A stretch of DNA of 58,970 nt from Streptomyces sp. AA1529 (GCF_000280905.1 NZ_ALAP01000068.1:1-58970); one strand, 5' to 3'; numbered from the stretch's first letter, positions 15,367 to 24,445 are shown. A program made the numbers and translations. Notes: generated by a model not told the origin, from the letters alone.

Positions 15367-16083
15367 TCAGTAGTAGTGGTTGGCCTGCCAGAAGTCCCAC
15401 GCACCACAGGGGCTTCCGTACCGGTCGTTCATGTAGTTCAGGCCCCACTTGATCTGGGTGGCGGGGTTCGTCCGCCAGTCGGCACCCGCCGAGGCCATCT
15501 TGGAGCCCGGCAGCGCCTGGACGAGTCCGTAGGCACCCGAGGAGGCGTTGGTCGCGCGGTAGTTCCAGCCGGACTCGCGGGAGACGATCGACGAGAAGCA
15601 CTGGTACTGGCCGCCGCCGACGATCTGCTTGGCCATCGACTGCACCTCTGCGGTGGAGTACGACGACTTCTGGGCGAAGTTCGCGCGCTCGTTGGACCGG
15701 CTCGCGGCCGACTTGACCTCGTCGCGCTCCTCGGCCTTCTTGGCGGCCTTCTCCGCTGCCGCTTCCTTCTCGGCCTTCGCCTTCTTGGCGGCGGCGTCCT
15801 CGGCGGCCTGCTTGCGAGCGGCCTCCTCGGCGGACTTCCGCGCCTCGGCATCGGCCGCGGACGAGGCGGCGTCGACCTGCTGGGTCAGGGAGGCACTCTG
15901 CGCCCGGGCCTGCGACCCGGCTGGTATGTCCTCCAGGAGCGTCGCCTGGGCGGCGGTGGCCTCGGCATCACCGGGCGCCGAGCCCTGGTCGGCGCCTGCG
16001 GCAACCCCGACGACGGCGCCGACGGTGGTGACCGCGGTGGCGGACGCCACGGCGAATCCCCGGACCGAAATCCGAGCAGTCAC
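15367..16083 (-). CDS. Secreted transglycosylase (SLT-like) with coiled-coil linker
   Basis: 238 residues. An N-terminal signal segment (RISVRGFAVASATAVTTVGAVVG) precedes a long Ala/Glu/Lys-rich coiled-coil linker at residues ~60-150. A C-terminal lysozyme-like domain follows, with SRESGWNYRATN (predicted catalytic Glu), GAYGLVQALPGSKM and IKWGLNYMNDRYGSPCGA, ending in WQANHYY. Two cysteines (QYQC and SPCG) may form a disulfide. The protein should cleave peptidoglycan glycan strands outside the membrane. The GTG at 16083 is preferred because GGAAGG lies seven bases upstream. It is probably monocistronic, with a U-tract terminator. No ydaO-like riboswitch is visible upstream, unlike the RPF gene at 27 kb. 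Confidence 0.87.
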   Translation of the reverse strand: MTARISVRGFAVASATAVTTVGAVVGVAAGADQGSAPGDAEATAAQATLLEDIPAGSQARAQSASLTQQVDAASSAADAEARKSAEEAARKQAAEDAAAKKAKAEKEAAAEKAAKKAEERDEVKSAASRSNERANFAQKSSYSTAEVQSMAKQIVGGGQYQCFSSIVSRESGWNYRATNASSGAYGLVQALPGSKMASAGADWRTNPATQIKWGLNYMNDRYGSPCGAWDFWQANHYY

Positions 16084-16419
16084 ACGGTTTCCTTCCAACA
16101 TGCCCGCTGGGGTGACCTCGCGGACGCAATCGTGCCCCTGACACTGGCCTCCCTCGTGCTGGCCACGGGAGACACGGGCCCGGTGGGTCTCCCCCGACGG
16201 GAGAGCCCGCGTGGTGCTTCGGGCGGCATACGGCGACTGCTGTTCAGTTCTGTACTGCGTTGCGGTGTCGCACCGTTGGTGGTGCGGATGTGCCGTATGC
16301 GGGGCCTGACAGAAACCACACCCTGCCGGAACGGGACGCGCCGAAGCAATTCCATGCCGAGTGGGAAAGCTCACACGGCGTTTGGGGGACAGGAATCCCG
16401 GAAACGGAAGCGCGAGCAG
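16084..16419. other. Gene-free upstream region of the transglycosylase gene
   Basis: About 335 bases, expected to hold the minus-strand transglycosylase promoter and a long leader. I see no convincing riboswitch core, promoter hexamers or coding frame in it. Confidence 0.5.
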
Positions 16420-16459
16420 GCCCCGTGCGGCTAAGGTCTTGCGTCCTTGCGCACGGGGC
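16420..16459 (-). terminator. Hairpin terminator after phoH
   Basis: GCCCCGTGCG (16420-16429) pairs with CGCACGGGGC (16450-16459), and an inner AAGG/CCTT pairing extends the stem. It lies about 60 bases past the phoH stop on the minus strand. No U tract is present. Confidence 0.65.
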
Positions 16460-16518
16460 CCGGTTCCCACGGCGCGGTCAGTGGACTCCGTCCGGCCGAC
16501 CGCCGAGATCAGTGCAGG

Positions 16519-17859
16519 TCAGACGCGACCCTCTTCCAGCATTTCGGTCACCAGTGCGGCAATCGGGGAGCGCTCCGAACGCGTCAGGGTGATGTGTGAG
16601 AAGAGCGGATGACCCTTCAACCGCTCGACCACGGCGACGACTCCGTCGTACCGCCCCACCCGCAGATTGTCCCGCTGCGCCACGTCGTGGGTGAGGACCA
16701 CCCGCGAGTCGGTACCGATCCGGGAGAGCACCGTCAGCAGCACATTGCGCTCCAGCGACTGGGCCTCGTCGACGATGACGAACGCGTCGTGCAGCGAACG
16801 GCCCCTGATGTGGGTGAGCGGCAGCACCTCCAGCATGCCGCGGCCCACCACCTCCTCGATGACCTCCCGGCTGGTGACCGCCGAGAGCGTGTCGAAGACG
16901 GCCTGCGCCCAGGGGTTCATCTTCTCCGCCTCGGAGCCCGGCAGATAGCCCAGGTCCTGCCCGCCGACCGCGTACAGCGGCCGGAAGACCATCACCTTGC
17001 TGTGCTGCCTGCGCTCCAGCACCGCCTCCAGTCCGGCGCAGAGCGCCAGCGCGCTCTTGCCGGTGCCCGCGCGCCCGCCCATCGACATGATGCCGACCTC
17101 CGGGTCGAGCAGCAGATCCAGCGCGATCCGCTGCTCGGCACTGCGGCCCTTGATGCCGAACGCCTCACGATCGCCGCGCACCAGCCGGATCCGGCCGTCC
17201 GCCGTCACCCGGCCGAGCGCCTTCCCCTTCTCCGACTGCAGCACCAGTCCGGTGTGCACGGGCAGTTCCGGGGCGTCGTGCGGCAGGGCCGTGCTCTCCT
17301 CGGCGAAGAGTTCGTCCACGTCCTCGCCCGGGAGGGTGAGTTCGGCCATCCCCGTCCAGCCGGAATCGGTGACGGCCAGCTCGGCCCGGTACTCCTCGGC
17401 CAGCAGCCCCACGGACGACGCCTTGATCCGCAGCGGCAGATCCTTGGAGACGACCGTGACGTCGTACCCCTCCGCCTGCAGATTGCGGGCCACGGCGAGA
17501 ATCCGCCCGTCGTTGTCCTCCAGCCGGCCGTGCGGATTGAGGAACGCGGCCGGCAGCACCGCCGGATCCGAGTGGTTCAGCTCGACCCGGAGCGTGCCAC
17601 CCGTGTCGCCGATCGGGATCGGCGCGTCGAGCCGGCCGTGGCGGATGCGGTACTCGTCGAGCCTGCGGAGGGCCTGCCGGGCGAAGTAGCCCAGCTCTGG
17701 GTGGTTGCGCTTGGCCTCCAACTCGGTGACGACGACCACGGGGAGCACGATCTCGTGCTCGTCGAACCGGTCCATGGCTGCCGGATCCGCCAGCAGGACG
17801 CTCGTGTCGATGACATACGTGCGTCGGCCGGAATCGCTGCGCTTCTTGCTGATCACCAC
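16519..17859 (-). CDS. PhoH-family ATPase with N-terminal PIN domain (PhoH2)
   Basis: 446 residues. The N-terminal PIN ribonuclease domain (residues ~13-150) has acidic residues in VIDTSVLLADP (Asp18), VVVTELEAKR and LEDNDGRILAVA. The C-terminal PhoH ATPase has Walker A GRAGTGKS (262-269) and Walker B FVIVDEAQSLERN. The PIN-PhoH fusion matches PhoH2, described in mycobacteria as an ATP-dependent RNA helicase/ribonuclease. The start is one of two adjacent GTG codons (17859/17856) after a G-rich stretch, supported by the family's N-terminus. It lies downstream of the cis-prenyltransferase gene on the same strand but across a 460-base gap, so it is probably a separate unit. Confidence 0.93.
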   Translation of the reverse strand: MVISKKRSDSGRRTYVIDTSVLLADPAAMDRFDEHEIVLPVVVVTELEAKRNHPELGYFARQALRRLDEYRIRHGRLDAPIPIGDTGGTLRVELNHSDPAVLPAAFLNPHGRLEDNDGRILAVARNLQAEGYDVTVVSKDLPLRIKASSVGLLAEEYRAELAVTDSGWTGMAELTLPGEDVDELFAEESTALPHDAPELPVHTGLVLQSEKGKALGRVTADGRIRLVRGDREAFGIKGRSAEQRIALDLLLDPEVGIMSMGGRAGTGKSALALCAGLEAVLERRQHSKVMVFRPLYAVGGQDLGYLPGSEAEKMNPWAQAVFDTLSAVTSREVIEEVVGRGMLEVLPLTHIRGRSLHDAFVIVDEAQSLERNVLLTVLSRIGTDSRVVLTHDVAQRDNLRVGRYDGVVAVVERLKGHPLFSHITLTRSERSPIAALVTEMLEEGRV

Positions 17860-18323
17860 GGTGGGACGAACCCCCTCGGATGAGGTCGGGAGCGACGGCG
17901 TCGCGGGGGAAGAGACCGGAGTCGGCCCGCACCACGCGGGCCGGGCTCCGGCCCTCCGCGTCCTGCGCCCGTGCCGCGCGCGTTGCTGCTCCGCGCGGTC
18001 CGGGGGCGTCCGTGGTGTCCAAAGGGCCTCCCGGCGACCACACCCCCTGGGAGGGGCACGGTCGTGAGGGATATTCCCTGCCGAGTGGTCAGCCATGCAA
18101 ACAACCGCCACCTGCGTCGCAGCGTGCCCGCGCGGGGCGGCCGGGAGGCCGCGGGAGTGCAGGGGGCCGACGGAGCAGCCGGGGTCCGGGCCGGGTCGGC
18201 CGTACGGAGCAGCGGGGCCGGGCCGGGCGGCGCCCCGGGGTCCGGGCTCCGGAGGCGGGAACCGCGTCGGTCCCGGTCCCGGTCCCGGTCGCGGGGCGGT
18301 GGGGGCGTGGGCCGCGGCGGCCG
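17860..18323. other. 464-base gap upstream of phoH
   Basis: It holds no convincing gene. It contains a short perfect dyad AGGGA-TAT-TCCCT (18067-18079), which could be an operator or part of the phoH promoter, and a GGTCCC hexamer repeated three times plus one imperfect copy (18269-18292) just past the prenyltransferase stop. Confidence 0.55.
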
Positions 18324-19085
18324 TCAGCCGCCGTACCGGCGGTGGCGCGCGGCGTAGTCGCGCAGGGCGCGCAGGAAATCGACCTTGCGGAAGCCGGGCC
18401 AGAGCACCTCGCAGAAGTAGTACTCCGAATGGGCGCTCTGCCAGAGCATGAAGCCGGACAGCCGGGTCTCCCCGCTGGTGCGGATGATCAGGTCGGGGTC
18501 GGGCTGCCCCCTGGTGTAGAGGTGCTCCGAGATGTCCTCGACGGTGAGGCTCTCCGCGCACGCGTCGAGGCTTATCCCGCGCGCGGCGCGGTCGCTCAGC
18601 AGCGAGCGGACGGCATCGGTGATCTCCTGCCGGCCGCCGTACCCGACGGCGACGTTCACCAGTATCCCGTCGATGTCCCCCGCCTTCTGCTCGGCCTCCT
18701 TGAGCACCTTCTGGGTGCCGGCCGGCAGCAGGTCGAGCTGTCCGACGTGGTGCACACGCCAGCGCCCGTCGGCCGCCAGGTCGCGCACGGTGTCCTCGAT
18801 GATGCCGACCAGCGGGAGCAGTTCGCTCTCCGGGCGGTTCAGGTTGTCCGTCGACAGCAGCCAGAGCGTGACGACCTCGACGTCCGTCTCGGCACACCAG
18901 CCGAGCAGCTCCTCGATCTTGGAGGCACCCGCCTTGTGTCCCTGCTCGGTCGTCCCGCCCGCGGCGCGTGCCCAGCGCCGGTTGCCGTCCAGGATGACGC
19001 CGATGTGCTTGGGGGCCTGGTCGTGGTCGAGACGGTCCTCCACCCGGCGCGCGTAGAGCTTGTACACCAGGTCGCGCAGCTTCAT
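18324..19085 (-). CDS. uppS: Isoprenyl (cis-prenyl) transferase, UppS family
   Basis: 253 residues. Family motifs in order are HIGVILDGNRRWAR (catalytic Asp and diphosphate binding), TLWLLSTDNLNRP, VAVGYGGRQEI, DLIIRTSGETRLSGFMLWQS and SEYYFCEVLWPGF. The enzyme condenses isopentenyl diphosphate onto an allylic diphosphate in cis. Actinomycetes usually carry two such genes, one making short Z-farnesyl and one making decaprenyl/undecaprenyl diphosphate for the peptidoglycan lipid carrier; chain length is not decided here. The ATG at 19085 gives the typical MKLRDLVYKLYARRVE start. It is divergent from an aldo/keto reductase. Confidence 0.9.
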   Translation of the reverse strand: MKLRDLVYKLYARRVEDRLDHDQAPKHIGVILDGNRRWARAAGGTTEQGHKAGASKIEELLGWCAETDVEVVTLWLLSTDNLNRPESELLPLVGIIEDTVRDLAADGRWRVHHVGQLDLLPAGTQKVLKEAEQKAGDIDGILVNVAVGYGGRQEITDAVRSLLSDRAARGISLDACAESLTVEDISEHLYTRGQPDPDLIIRTSGETRLSGFMLWQSAHSEYYFCEVLWPGFRKVDFLRALRDYAARHRRYGG

Positions 19086-19233
19086 GGGAACGGCCAGCCT
19101 CTCCGTGCCGAGTCGGGATTCCAGCACCTTACTGCCGTTCGCCCGAGCGTACGAACCGAGCCGGTCACGGTCGCGGCGCCGTCCCGGCGACCGGGAGCGG
19201 GGCCGGCACCGGCACGGTGATAGGAAAAGGCGT

Positions 19234-20328
19234 ATGACGCACGGCACGCACCTCACCACATCCCCCGTCCCTGTCCCCACGGCCGTACCGTCCGACACGC
19301 TGCACCGTGCGGACCCGGCGCGCTACGACGCCATGGAGTACCGCCGCACCGGCCGCTCCGGGCTGAAGCTGCCCGCGATCTCGCTGGGGCTGTGGCACAA
19401 CTTCGGCGACGACCGTCCGCTGGCCACCCAGCGGGACATCCTGCGCCGCGCCTTCGACCTGGGGGTGACCCACTTCGACCTGGCCAACAACTACGGTCCC
19501 CCGGCCGGGTCCGCCGAGCTGAACTTCGGCCGCCTCTTCGCGCAGGACTTCCGGCCCTACCGCGACGAGCTGGTCGTCTCGACCAAGGCCGGCTATCCGA
19601 TGCACCCGGGGCCCTACGGGGACTGGGGCTCGCGCAAGTACCTGCTCTCCTCGCTCGACGCGTCGCTGAGCCGGATGGGCCTGGAGTACGTGGACATCTT
19701 CTACTCGCACCGCCACGACCCCGAGACCCCGCTCGAGGAGACCATGGGCGCGCTCGCGAGCGCGGTCCGGCAGGGCAAGGCGCTGTACGCGGGCATCTCC
19801 TCCTACAGCGCGGCGCGCACCCGGGAGGCCGCCCGGCTGCTGCGCGAGATGGGGGTGCCGGCGCTCATCCACCAGCCCTCCTACTCGATGATCAACCGCT
19901 GGACCGAGGACGACGGGCTGCTGGACACGCTGGCGGACGAGGGCATGGGCTGCATCGCCTTCGCCCCCCTGGCCCAGGGGCTGCTCACCGACAAGTACCT
20001 CGGCGGTGTCCCCGAGGGGTCCCGGGCCGCCCAGGGCAAGTCCCTGGACCCGGCGCTGCTGACGGACGAGGTCGTCCGGCGGCTGCGCGGCCTGAACGAC
20101 ATCGCCGAGCGGCGCGGGCAGTCCCTCGCCCAGTTGGCGCTCCGCTGGGTGCTGCGCGACCCGCGGATGACCTCCGCACTGATCGGCGCCAGCTCCGTGG
20201 CGCAGCTCGAGGCCAATGTCGCGGCGCTGCGTGCCGGGGGTCTCACCGAAGGTGAGCTGGCCGAGATCGACGAACTCGCCGTCTCGGAGCCCGACGCCAA
20301 CATCTGGGCCGCCAGCAGCAACTCCTGA
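19234..20328 (+). CDS. Aldo/keto reductase, L-glyceraldehyde-3-phosphate reductase-like
   Basis: 364 residues of an NADPH-dependent (alpha/beta)8 barrel. The catalytic tetrad is visible: Asp and Tyr in FDLANNYGPP, Lys in VVSTKAGYPM and His in FYSHRHDPE. The GPYGDWGSRKYLL segment and overall length match the YghZ/Gpr group, which reduces L-glyceraldehyde 3-phosphate and detoxifies methylglyoxal in E. coli. The cofactor-binding end is ALIGASSVAQLEANV. The ATG at 19234 follows AGGAAAAGG; an internal ATG at MEYRRTG would remove about 33 variable residues. It is monocistronic with a strong terminator. Cytoplasmic. Confidence 0.92.
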   Translation: MTHGTHLTTSPVPVPTAVPSDTLHRADPARYDAMEYRRTGRSGLKLPAISLGLWHNFGDDRPLATQRDILRRAFDLGVTHFDLANNYGPPAGSAELNFGRLFAQDFRPYRDELVVSTKAGYPMHPGPYGDWGSRKYLLSSLDASLSRMGLEYVDIFYSHRHDPETPLEETMGALASAVRQGKALYAGISSYSAARTREAARLLREMGVPALIHQPSYSMINRWTEDDGLLDTLADEGMGCIAFAPLAQGLLTDKYLGGVPEGSRAAQGKSLDPALLTDEVVRRLRGLNDIAERRGQSLAQLALRWVLRDPRMTSALIGASSVAQLEANVAALRAGGLTEGELAEIDELAVSEPDANIWAASSNS

Positions 20329-20368
20329 CCGCCACGCCGGGGCCCGAAGGGGCCCGGGGAACGTAAAG

Positions 20369-20402
20369 CGGGCCGGTCCGTGGGGGGATACGGACCGGCC
20401 CG
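20369..20402 (+). terminator. Hairpin terminator of the aldo/keto reductase gene
   Basis: The perfect 13-bp stem CGGGCCGGTCCGT / ACGGACCGGCCCG has an 8-base G-rich loop and lies 41 bases after the stop. The convergent prepilin peptidase gene ends 80 bases further, so it may serve both strands. Confidence 0.85.
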
Positions 20403-20481
20403 AGGGGGGGTTCCCACCATAGCCCCTCGGGTGCGATCTTCCGCACATCAACGACCGTGTCGCACAAGCGGATCCGGGCCT

Positions 20482-21243
20482 TCAGGCCGCCAGCGCGCCC
20501 AGCGCGACACCGGCCATCGCGCCGAGCACCATGAAGGGACCGAAGGCCAGGGCGCTGTCCCGGCGGGCGCGGCCGGTCGCCACGAGGGTCAGTCCGTAGC
20601 CCGCGGCGGCCAGGAAGCCGAGAAACGCGCCCGCGAACAGCACCCCCCAGCCGTACCACCCAAGAGCGACCCCCACCGACAGCGCGAGCTTGACGTCGCC
20701 GAAGGCCACCGCGCGTGGACTGATCAGGAACAGCACGAAGAAGGCCGCTGCCAGCGCCGGTCCGCCCAGCAGCGCCCGGCTCCAGCTGCCGCCCGCGTCG
20801 GGCAGCAGTGCCGCGCCGCCCAGCAGTACGGCGGTGCCGCCCGCCAGCGGCAGGGTCAGCAGGTCCGGCAGCCGCATCACCGCGTGGTCGACCGCCGCCA
20901 GCAGCAGGGCCACCGGCACGGCCAGCAGCCACACCGCCAGCTCCGGACGCAGCCCGGCGGCCGCGGCCAGCCCGGCGCAGGCGAGCGCGCCGAGCAGCGC
21001 GAGAGCGCCCCTTCCGCGCCCGTACGCCCACTCGGGCTCCTGGCTCCCGGCGCACGCGGCGCACGCGGCGGGACCGAGCAGGCCCCGCACGCCCCCGCCC
21101 AGCGGATGCCCGCGGGGGCAGCTCGCGCGCCACGGCTCCCCGGGTTCCACCGACAGCCGGTAGACGGCCCGGGGCAGCAGGGAGCACACCGCGGCGCCGT
21201 AGGCGGCGGCGGCCGGTATCGCGATCCACTCCAGCGGCGGCAC
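20482..21243 (-). CDS. Prepilin peptidase (type IV, A24 family)
   Basis: 253 residues with about seven membrane segments. The two catalytic aspartates of the A24 aspartyl proteases are in DHAVMRLPD and AFGDVKL. A degenerate cytoplasmic cysteine loop near the N-terminus (SCPRGH, then ACAACAG) recalls the zinc-binding domain of bifunctional TFPP enzymes, but the methylase part is short, so the protein probably only cleaves. The obvious substrates are the Flp pilin and TadE-type pseudopilins encoded 4.6-13 kb to the right. The start is a GTG (PPLEWIAI). The enzyme sits in the cytoplasmic membrane. It is separated from the main Tad blocks by two plus-strand genes. Confidence 0.88.
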   Translation of the reverse strand: MPPLEWIAIPAAAAYGAAVCSLLPRAVYRLSVEPGEPWRASCPRGHPLGGGVRGLLGPAACAACAGSQEPEWAYGRGRGALALLGALACAGLAAAAGLRPELAVWLLAVPVALLLAAVDHAVMRLPDLLTLPLAGGTAVLLGGAALLPDAGGSWSRALLGGPALAAAFFVLFLISPRAVAFGDVKLALSVGVALGWYGWGVLFAGAFLGFLAAAGYGLTLVATGRARRDSALAFGPFMVLGAMAGVALGALAA

Positions 21244-21442
21244 ACCGCGAGCCTACGCGGGGCCTGCGGCCGACAGCCCCTACTCGCCCGTACGGAGGGC
21301 TTCGGGAGCGATTCATCTCACACCGGCGCGGAGCATCCCGGAGCGGGACAGCGCCGACACCTGCGACGCAGCACCAACCAGCCGTCCCCGGCGCCTCGTT
21401 ATCCAACTGCCGTTGTCAGTGGGGGGCCGTACTGTAGTGCGT

Positions 21443-21664
21443 ATGACATCGACTTCCACCGGGCCCGGAGAGCCCGGACGGCACCAGGAGACCGCTGCGG
21501 GCACTGCGCCCGCCTCGGAGACCTCCGTCACCGCGACCAACGACGCGATCAGGAACTTCGTCGCGGGCCGCACCCTCTGGTCGAAGGAAGCTCTGGCAGA
21601 GCTTGACCGGCTGCGCGGGCAGTGGCAGCGCGCCGTTCGTGCCGAGATGGTCGAGGCGGCGTGA
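21443..21664 (+). CDS. Small conserved actinomycete protein of unknown function
   Basis: 73 residues. A disordered Thr/Ser/Gly-rich N-terminus of ~30 residues is followed by a helical part (TNDAIRNFVAG, then LWSKEALAELDRLRGQW) that ends in VEAA. No catalytic or binding motif is visible. The ATG at 21443 was selected over an upstream GTG (21413) because the preceding codons are not family-like. I have the impression that similar short proteins occur widely in Streptomyces, but I cannot name a function. It is divergent from the prepilin peptidase. Confidence 0.7.
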   Translation: MTSTSTGPGEPGRHQETAAGTAPASETSVTATNDAIRNFVAGRTLWSKEALAELDRLRGQWQRAVRAEMVEAA

Positions 21665-21851
21665 GGGCCGCCGCCTCGACCATCTCCTCCCTCCGGTGAG
21701 CCCCGGCTCACCCTCCTCTCCGCGCCACTTCGGCGCACGCGCACCGCGCCTCCCGTCCAACGGGGTCTCGTCACCCGCCCGTTGATCCGCGACCATGTGG
21801 CGGGTCAGCGGCACCCGCGGCACGCGGGCCCCACCGGCGGACGGAGGCGCG

Positions 21852-22811
21852 GTGCACAAGCGCGGACTGCGGCAGCGGATTCGGCCGCGGGCGGCGGGCG
21901 GTCCCGCCGCACCCGAGCACGACAATCCCCCCGGGCACGACGGACCCGGCCCCGAACACGACCGTCCCGGACCGGGTGACGGCGAGGCCGCCGAGCAAGC
22001 GGCGTACGAGGCCGCGGAGCGGGCCCGGCGCGGGCGGCGGCGGCTGCTGGTCGCCGGCGCCCTGTTCGCGACGCTGATCCTCCCCCGGGTCGTCAGCCCG
22101 CCCGGCTCCGCGGACGGCACCGAAACCGCCCCGGCCGGCTCCGGCCCCGGCAGCACCACCGCCTCGGCGAGCCCGCACCCCGGCGCGGGCCGCAGCCCCT
22201 CCCCCGCACCGGCGCCCGGCGCCACCGGGCCGGGGCGCAGCGGCGCACCGCACCCGCCCGCGAGCCCCGCACCCGGCGGCACCGGGCCCGCGGCAGGACC
22301 GGGATCCGGCGGCGACGAGGCCGCGTTCCGCTCGGTACGCGCGGGGCAGTGCCTGACCGTGCACGGCAACGGCACGAACTGGAACCGGCCGGCACCGACC
22401 GAGGCCACCCGGATCGGCTGCGGGGACGACCGCGCCTTCACCCGGGTGACCGCCGTGCGGCACGCGGCGGCCGACGGCGCCGGCGACCCCGCGTGCCCCA
22501 CCGGGAACGGCCGGGCCACCTGGACGCACGGCACCACGACGCTGTGCCTCACCCGGCAGTTCCGGACCGGCCAGTGCCTGCTGGCCGAGGCGGACGACGG
22601 CCGGATGCGTGCCGCACTGATGTCCGCACCCGCCTGCTCCACCGTCCCGCCCTCCGGCCAGGGCCGGTACGACCGGCTGCTGCGGGTCACCGGCGTCCGC
22701 GAGGACACCGCACCCTGCCGGGAGAACGACCCCGCAGCGCACTCCCGCTACTGGCGGTGGCGGATCGACGGCGGCGGCCGGACCCTGTGCACGGCCGACG
22801 CGACGGAGTGA
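21852..22811 (+). CDS. Single-span membrane protein with extracytoplasmic Cys-containing domain
   Basis: 319 residues. A hydrophilic N-terminus of ~60 residues ends in a basic patch (ERARRGRRR). One membrane helix follows (LLVAGALFATLILP), then a Pro/Gly/Ala-rich linker of ~90 residues and a C-terminal domain with paired cysteines (GQCLTV, RIGCGDD, PACP, TLCL, GQCLLA, PACS, APCR, TLCT). The topology is N-in with an external, disulfide-rich domain whose GQCL repeats look like two related halves. The GTG at 21852 has GGAGG four bases upstream, which decides the start. No family is recognised. It is convergent with the end of the Tad-linked operon, so any link to the pilus is unproven. Confidence 0.78.
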   Translation: MHKRGLRQRIRPRAAGGPAAPEHDNPPGHDGPGPEHDRPGPGDGEAAEQAAYEAAERARRGRRRLLVAGALFATLILPRVVSPPGSADGTETAPAGSGPGSTTASASPHPGAGRSPSPAPAPGATGPGRSGAPHPPASPAPGGTGPAAGPGSGGDEAAFRSVRAGQCLTVHGNGTNWNRPAPTEATRIGCGDDRAFTRVTAVRHAAADGAGDPACPTGNGRATWTHGTTTLCLTRQFRTGQCLLAEADDGRMRAALMSAPACSTVPPSGQGRYDRLLRVTGVREDTAPCRENDPAAHSRYWRWRIDGGGRTLCTADATE

Positions 22812-22826
22812 GGCACCCGGCCCCGC

Positions 22827-23549
22827 TCACCCCGCCCGGCGCCGCACCCGCGGCGCGGCGGTGGCCAGCACGACCGCGAGCCCGCCGACGAGCAGCGCGA
22901 ACGGCAGCGCCGCACCCGCCAGAGCCAGATACGGCAGCGCGGAGAGCCCGGCGACGAGGCAGTAACAGGCCCCTGCGAGGGAGAGGAAACACTGGATGCG
23001 GGGCGGTCCGTCCACGTTGAGGCGGACCACCAGCGCCGCGCACACGGCGGCCCACAGCGCCGCCCGGGGCTCACCGAAACCGAACGCGTCCCGGGCCGCC
23101 TCCGCCGCGCGGAACCACCACTGCGCGTCCAGGGCCTCCGCCATGCGCGGGAAATCGGCCGCGTAGCCGGGCAGCCCGGCGCCGTCCGGCACCCGGGCCG
23201 TGCCGAAGGGTGCCACGTCCTTCCGGACGCACTCGGTGACCAACAGCACGGCCGCGCCGAGCGCCTGCGCCAGGCCGGAGCTCCACCCTGCCGTCCAGGC
23301 CCGCAGCCGAGCCACGCCGGGAACGTCGGTGGGACCGGCGCCGGGCGCTCCGCCGCCCGGCGGCGTCCTCGGCACCGCCGCCACACCGCCGGGTTCCGCG
23401 CGGTCCGCCACCGCCGGTGCCCCGCCGGGTTCCGCGTCCACCGCCGGTGCCCCGCCGGGTTCCCGCCGGGCCTTCGCCGCCGGCCCGCCGGATTCCGGTC
23501 CGGCGTCCGCCGCTGCCCCGCCGCCCGGTTCCGCCGCCTGCTGTGCCAC
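22827..23549 (-). CDS. Proline/alanine-rich integral membrane protein, last gene of the Flp-TadG block
   Basis: 240 residues. The first ~80 residues are low-complexity, with repeated EPGGAPAV-type units encoded by an imperfect tandem DNA repeat. At least four hydrophobic segments follow (LAQALGAAVLLV, AALWAAVCAALVVRL, SLAGACYCLVAGLSAL, AALPFALLVGGLAVVLA), ending in a basic tail RVRRR. The GTG at 23549 has GAGGGGG upstream. It is downstream of the OmpA-like gene on the same strand and probably co-transcribed, so it may be an accessory Tad membrane protein. No family is recognised. Confidence 0.7.
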   Translation of the reverse strand: MAQQAAEPGGGAAADAGPESGGPAAKARREPGGAPAVDAEPGGAPAVADRAEPGGVAAVPRTPPGGGAPGAGPTDVPGVARLRAWTAGWSSGLAQALGAAVLLVTECVRKDVAPFGTARVPDGAGLPGYAADFPRMAEALDAQWWFRAAEAARDAFGFGEPRAALWAAVCAALVVRLNVDGPPRIQCFLSLAGACYCLVAGLSALPYLALAGAALPFALLVGGLAVVLATAAPRVRRRAG

Positions 23550-23686
23550 GCCCGCACGCCCCCTCGGCCCGCCGTCCGTCCCCGGTCGGCCCGGGCCGTC
23601 CGGACCGGCCCCGCCATGATCGGGCGCACCGATCCGGCCCGCAAGAGGCCGCCGGGGCCGCGGAGTCGGGCGGCGCACGGTGCCGG

Positions 23687-24442
23687 TCAGCCCTCCTTGG
23701 GGAAGGACACCTCCACGCGGCGGTTCTTCGCCCGGCCCTCCTCGGTCCCGTTGTCGGCGACCGGGTAGTCCTCGCTGTAGCCCCGCACATTGAAGCTGAC
23801 CTCGGAGCCCAGCTTCCGGGCCAGCGCGGTCTGCACAGCTGTCGCACGCTTCTTGGAGAGCGTCTTGCCGTGCGCGTAGGAGCCGAGGTCGTCGGTGAAA
23901 CCGAAGACGTTGACCTCGGTGCTGCCCTGCTTCTCGATCTCGTCCGCGATGGTCCCGATCCGGTCCTTCGCGCCGCTGCCCAGCTCGGCGCTGTTCTTGG
24001 CGAACAGCACCTCGGCCTGGAGGGTGAACTTCGTCTTCGCCGGACTGTCCTCGCGGCGCTCCTCGCCCCCGAGGTCCTCGGTCACGAACTTGATGTCCAG
24101 CACCTTGGGCTCGGCGAGCTTCGCACCCGCGGCCAGGCGCAGTCCGTCGGCCTTCGCGTCCACCCGCACGGGCTTCCCGGAGTCCTCGAAGTCGTCCGGC
24201 GGCGCGCTGTATCCGGGGTCCCCGGGGCCTTTCTCGCCGGGCAGCGAGGGCGCCTGCCCGGTGGGGATGCCGGTGGGGTCGTCGGTGGGATAGCGGGTCG
24301 CGATGTCCGGGACGGACGGAGTCGGCCCCGGGGTGGGGTCGTCCGCCCGCGCGGCGGGGGCTGTGATCCCCAGCACGAGGGCGGCGGAGGCGGACGAGGC
24401 CGCCGCGGCTCTGGCGGCGAGCTGCCACCGGGTGAAGCCCAT
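23687..24442 (-). CDS. Secreted OmpA-family (peptidoglycan-binding) protein of the Tad locus
   Basis: 251 residues. A Sec signal peptide (core SSASAALVLGIT, cleavage after PAARA) precedes a Pro/Asp-rich linker and a beta-rich middle. The C-terminal OmpA/MotB domain has the layout EVLFAKNSAELG, then NVFGFTDDLGSYAHGKTLSKKRA and NVRGYSEDYPVADNGTEEGRAKNRRVEV. The Asp and Arg (NRRVEV) that bind the diaminopimelate peptide are present. Without an outer membrane, the domain should anchor the protein to peptidoglycan. It starts 4 bases after the lipoprotein gene ends. The operon position suggests a cell-wall anchor or guide for the pilus, as inference. Confidence 0.87.
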   Translation of the reverse strand: MGFTRWQLAARAAAASSASAALVLGITAPAARADDPTPGPTPSVPDIATRYPTDDPTGIPTGQAPSLPGEKGPGDPGYSAPPDDFEDSGKPVRVDAKADGLRLAAGAKLAEPKVLDIKFVTEDLGGEERREDSPAKTKFTLQAEVLFAKNSAELGSGAKDRIGTIADEIEKQGSTEVNVFGFTDDLGSYAHGKTLSKKRATAVQTALARKLGSEVSFNVRGYSEDYPVADNGTEEGRAKNRRVEVSFPKEG

Positions 24443-24445
24443 CCC

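Noticed and set aside
16084..16330. Possible c-di-AMP riboswitch upstream of the transglycosylase gene
   Set aside because: The conserved GGGTGAA and CCCGAATCCG cores seen before the RPF gene are absent; only length and gene type suggested it.
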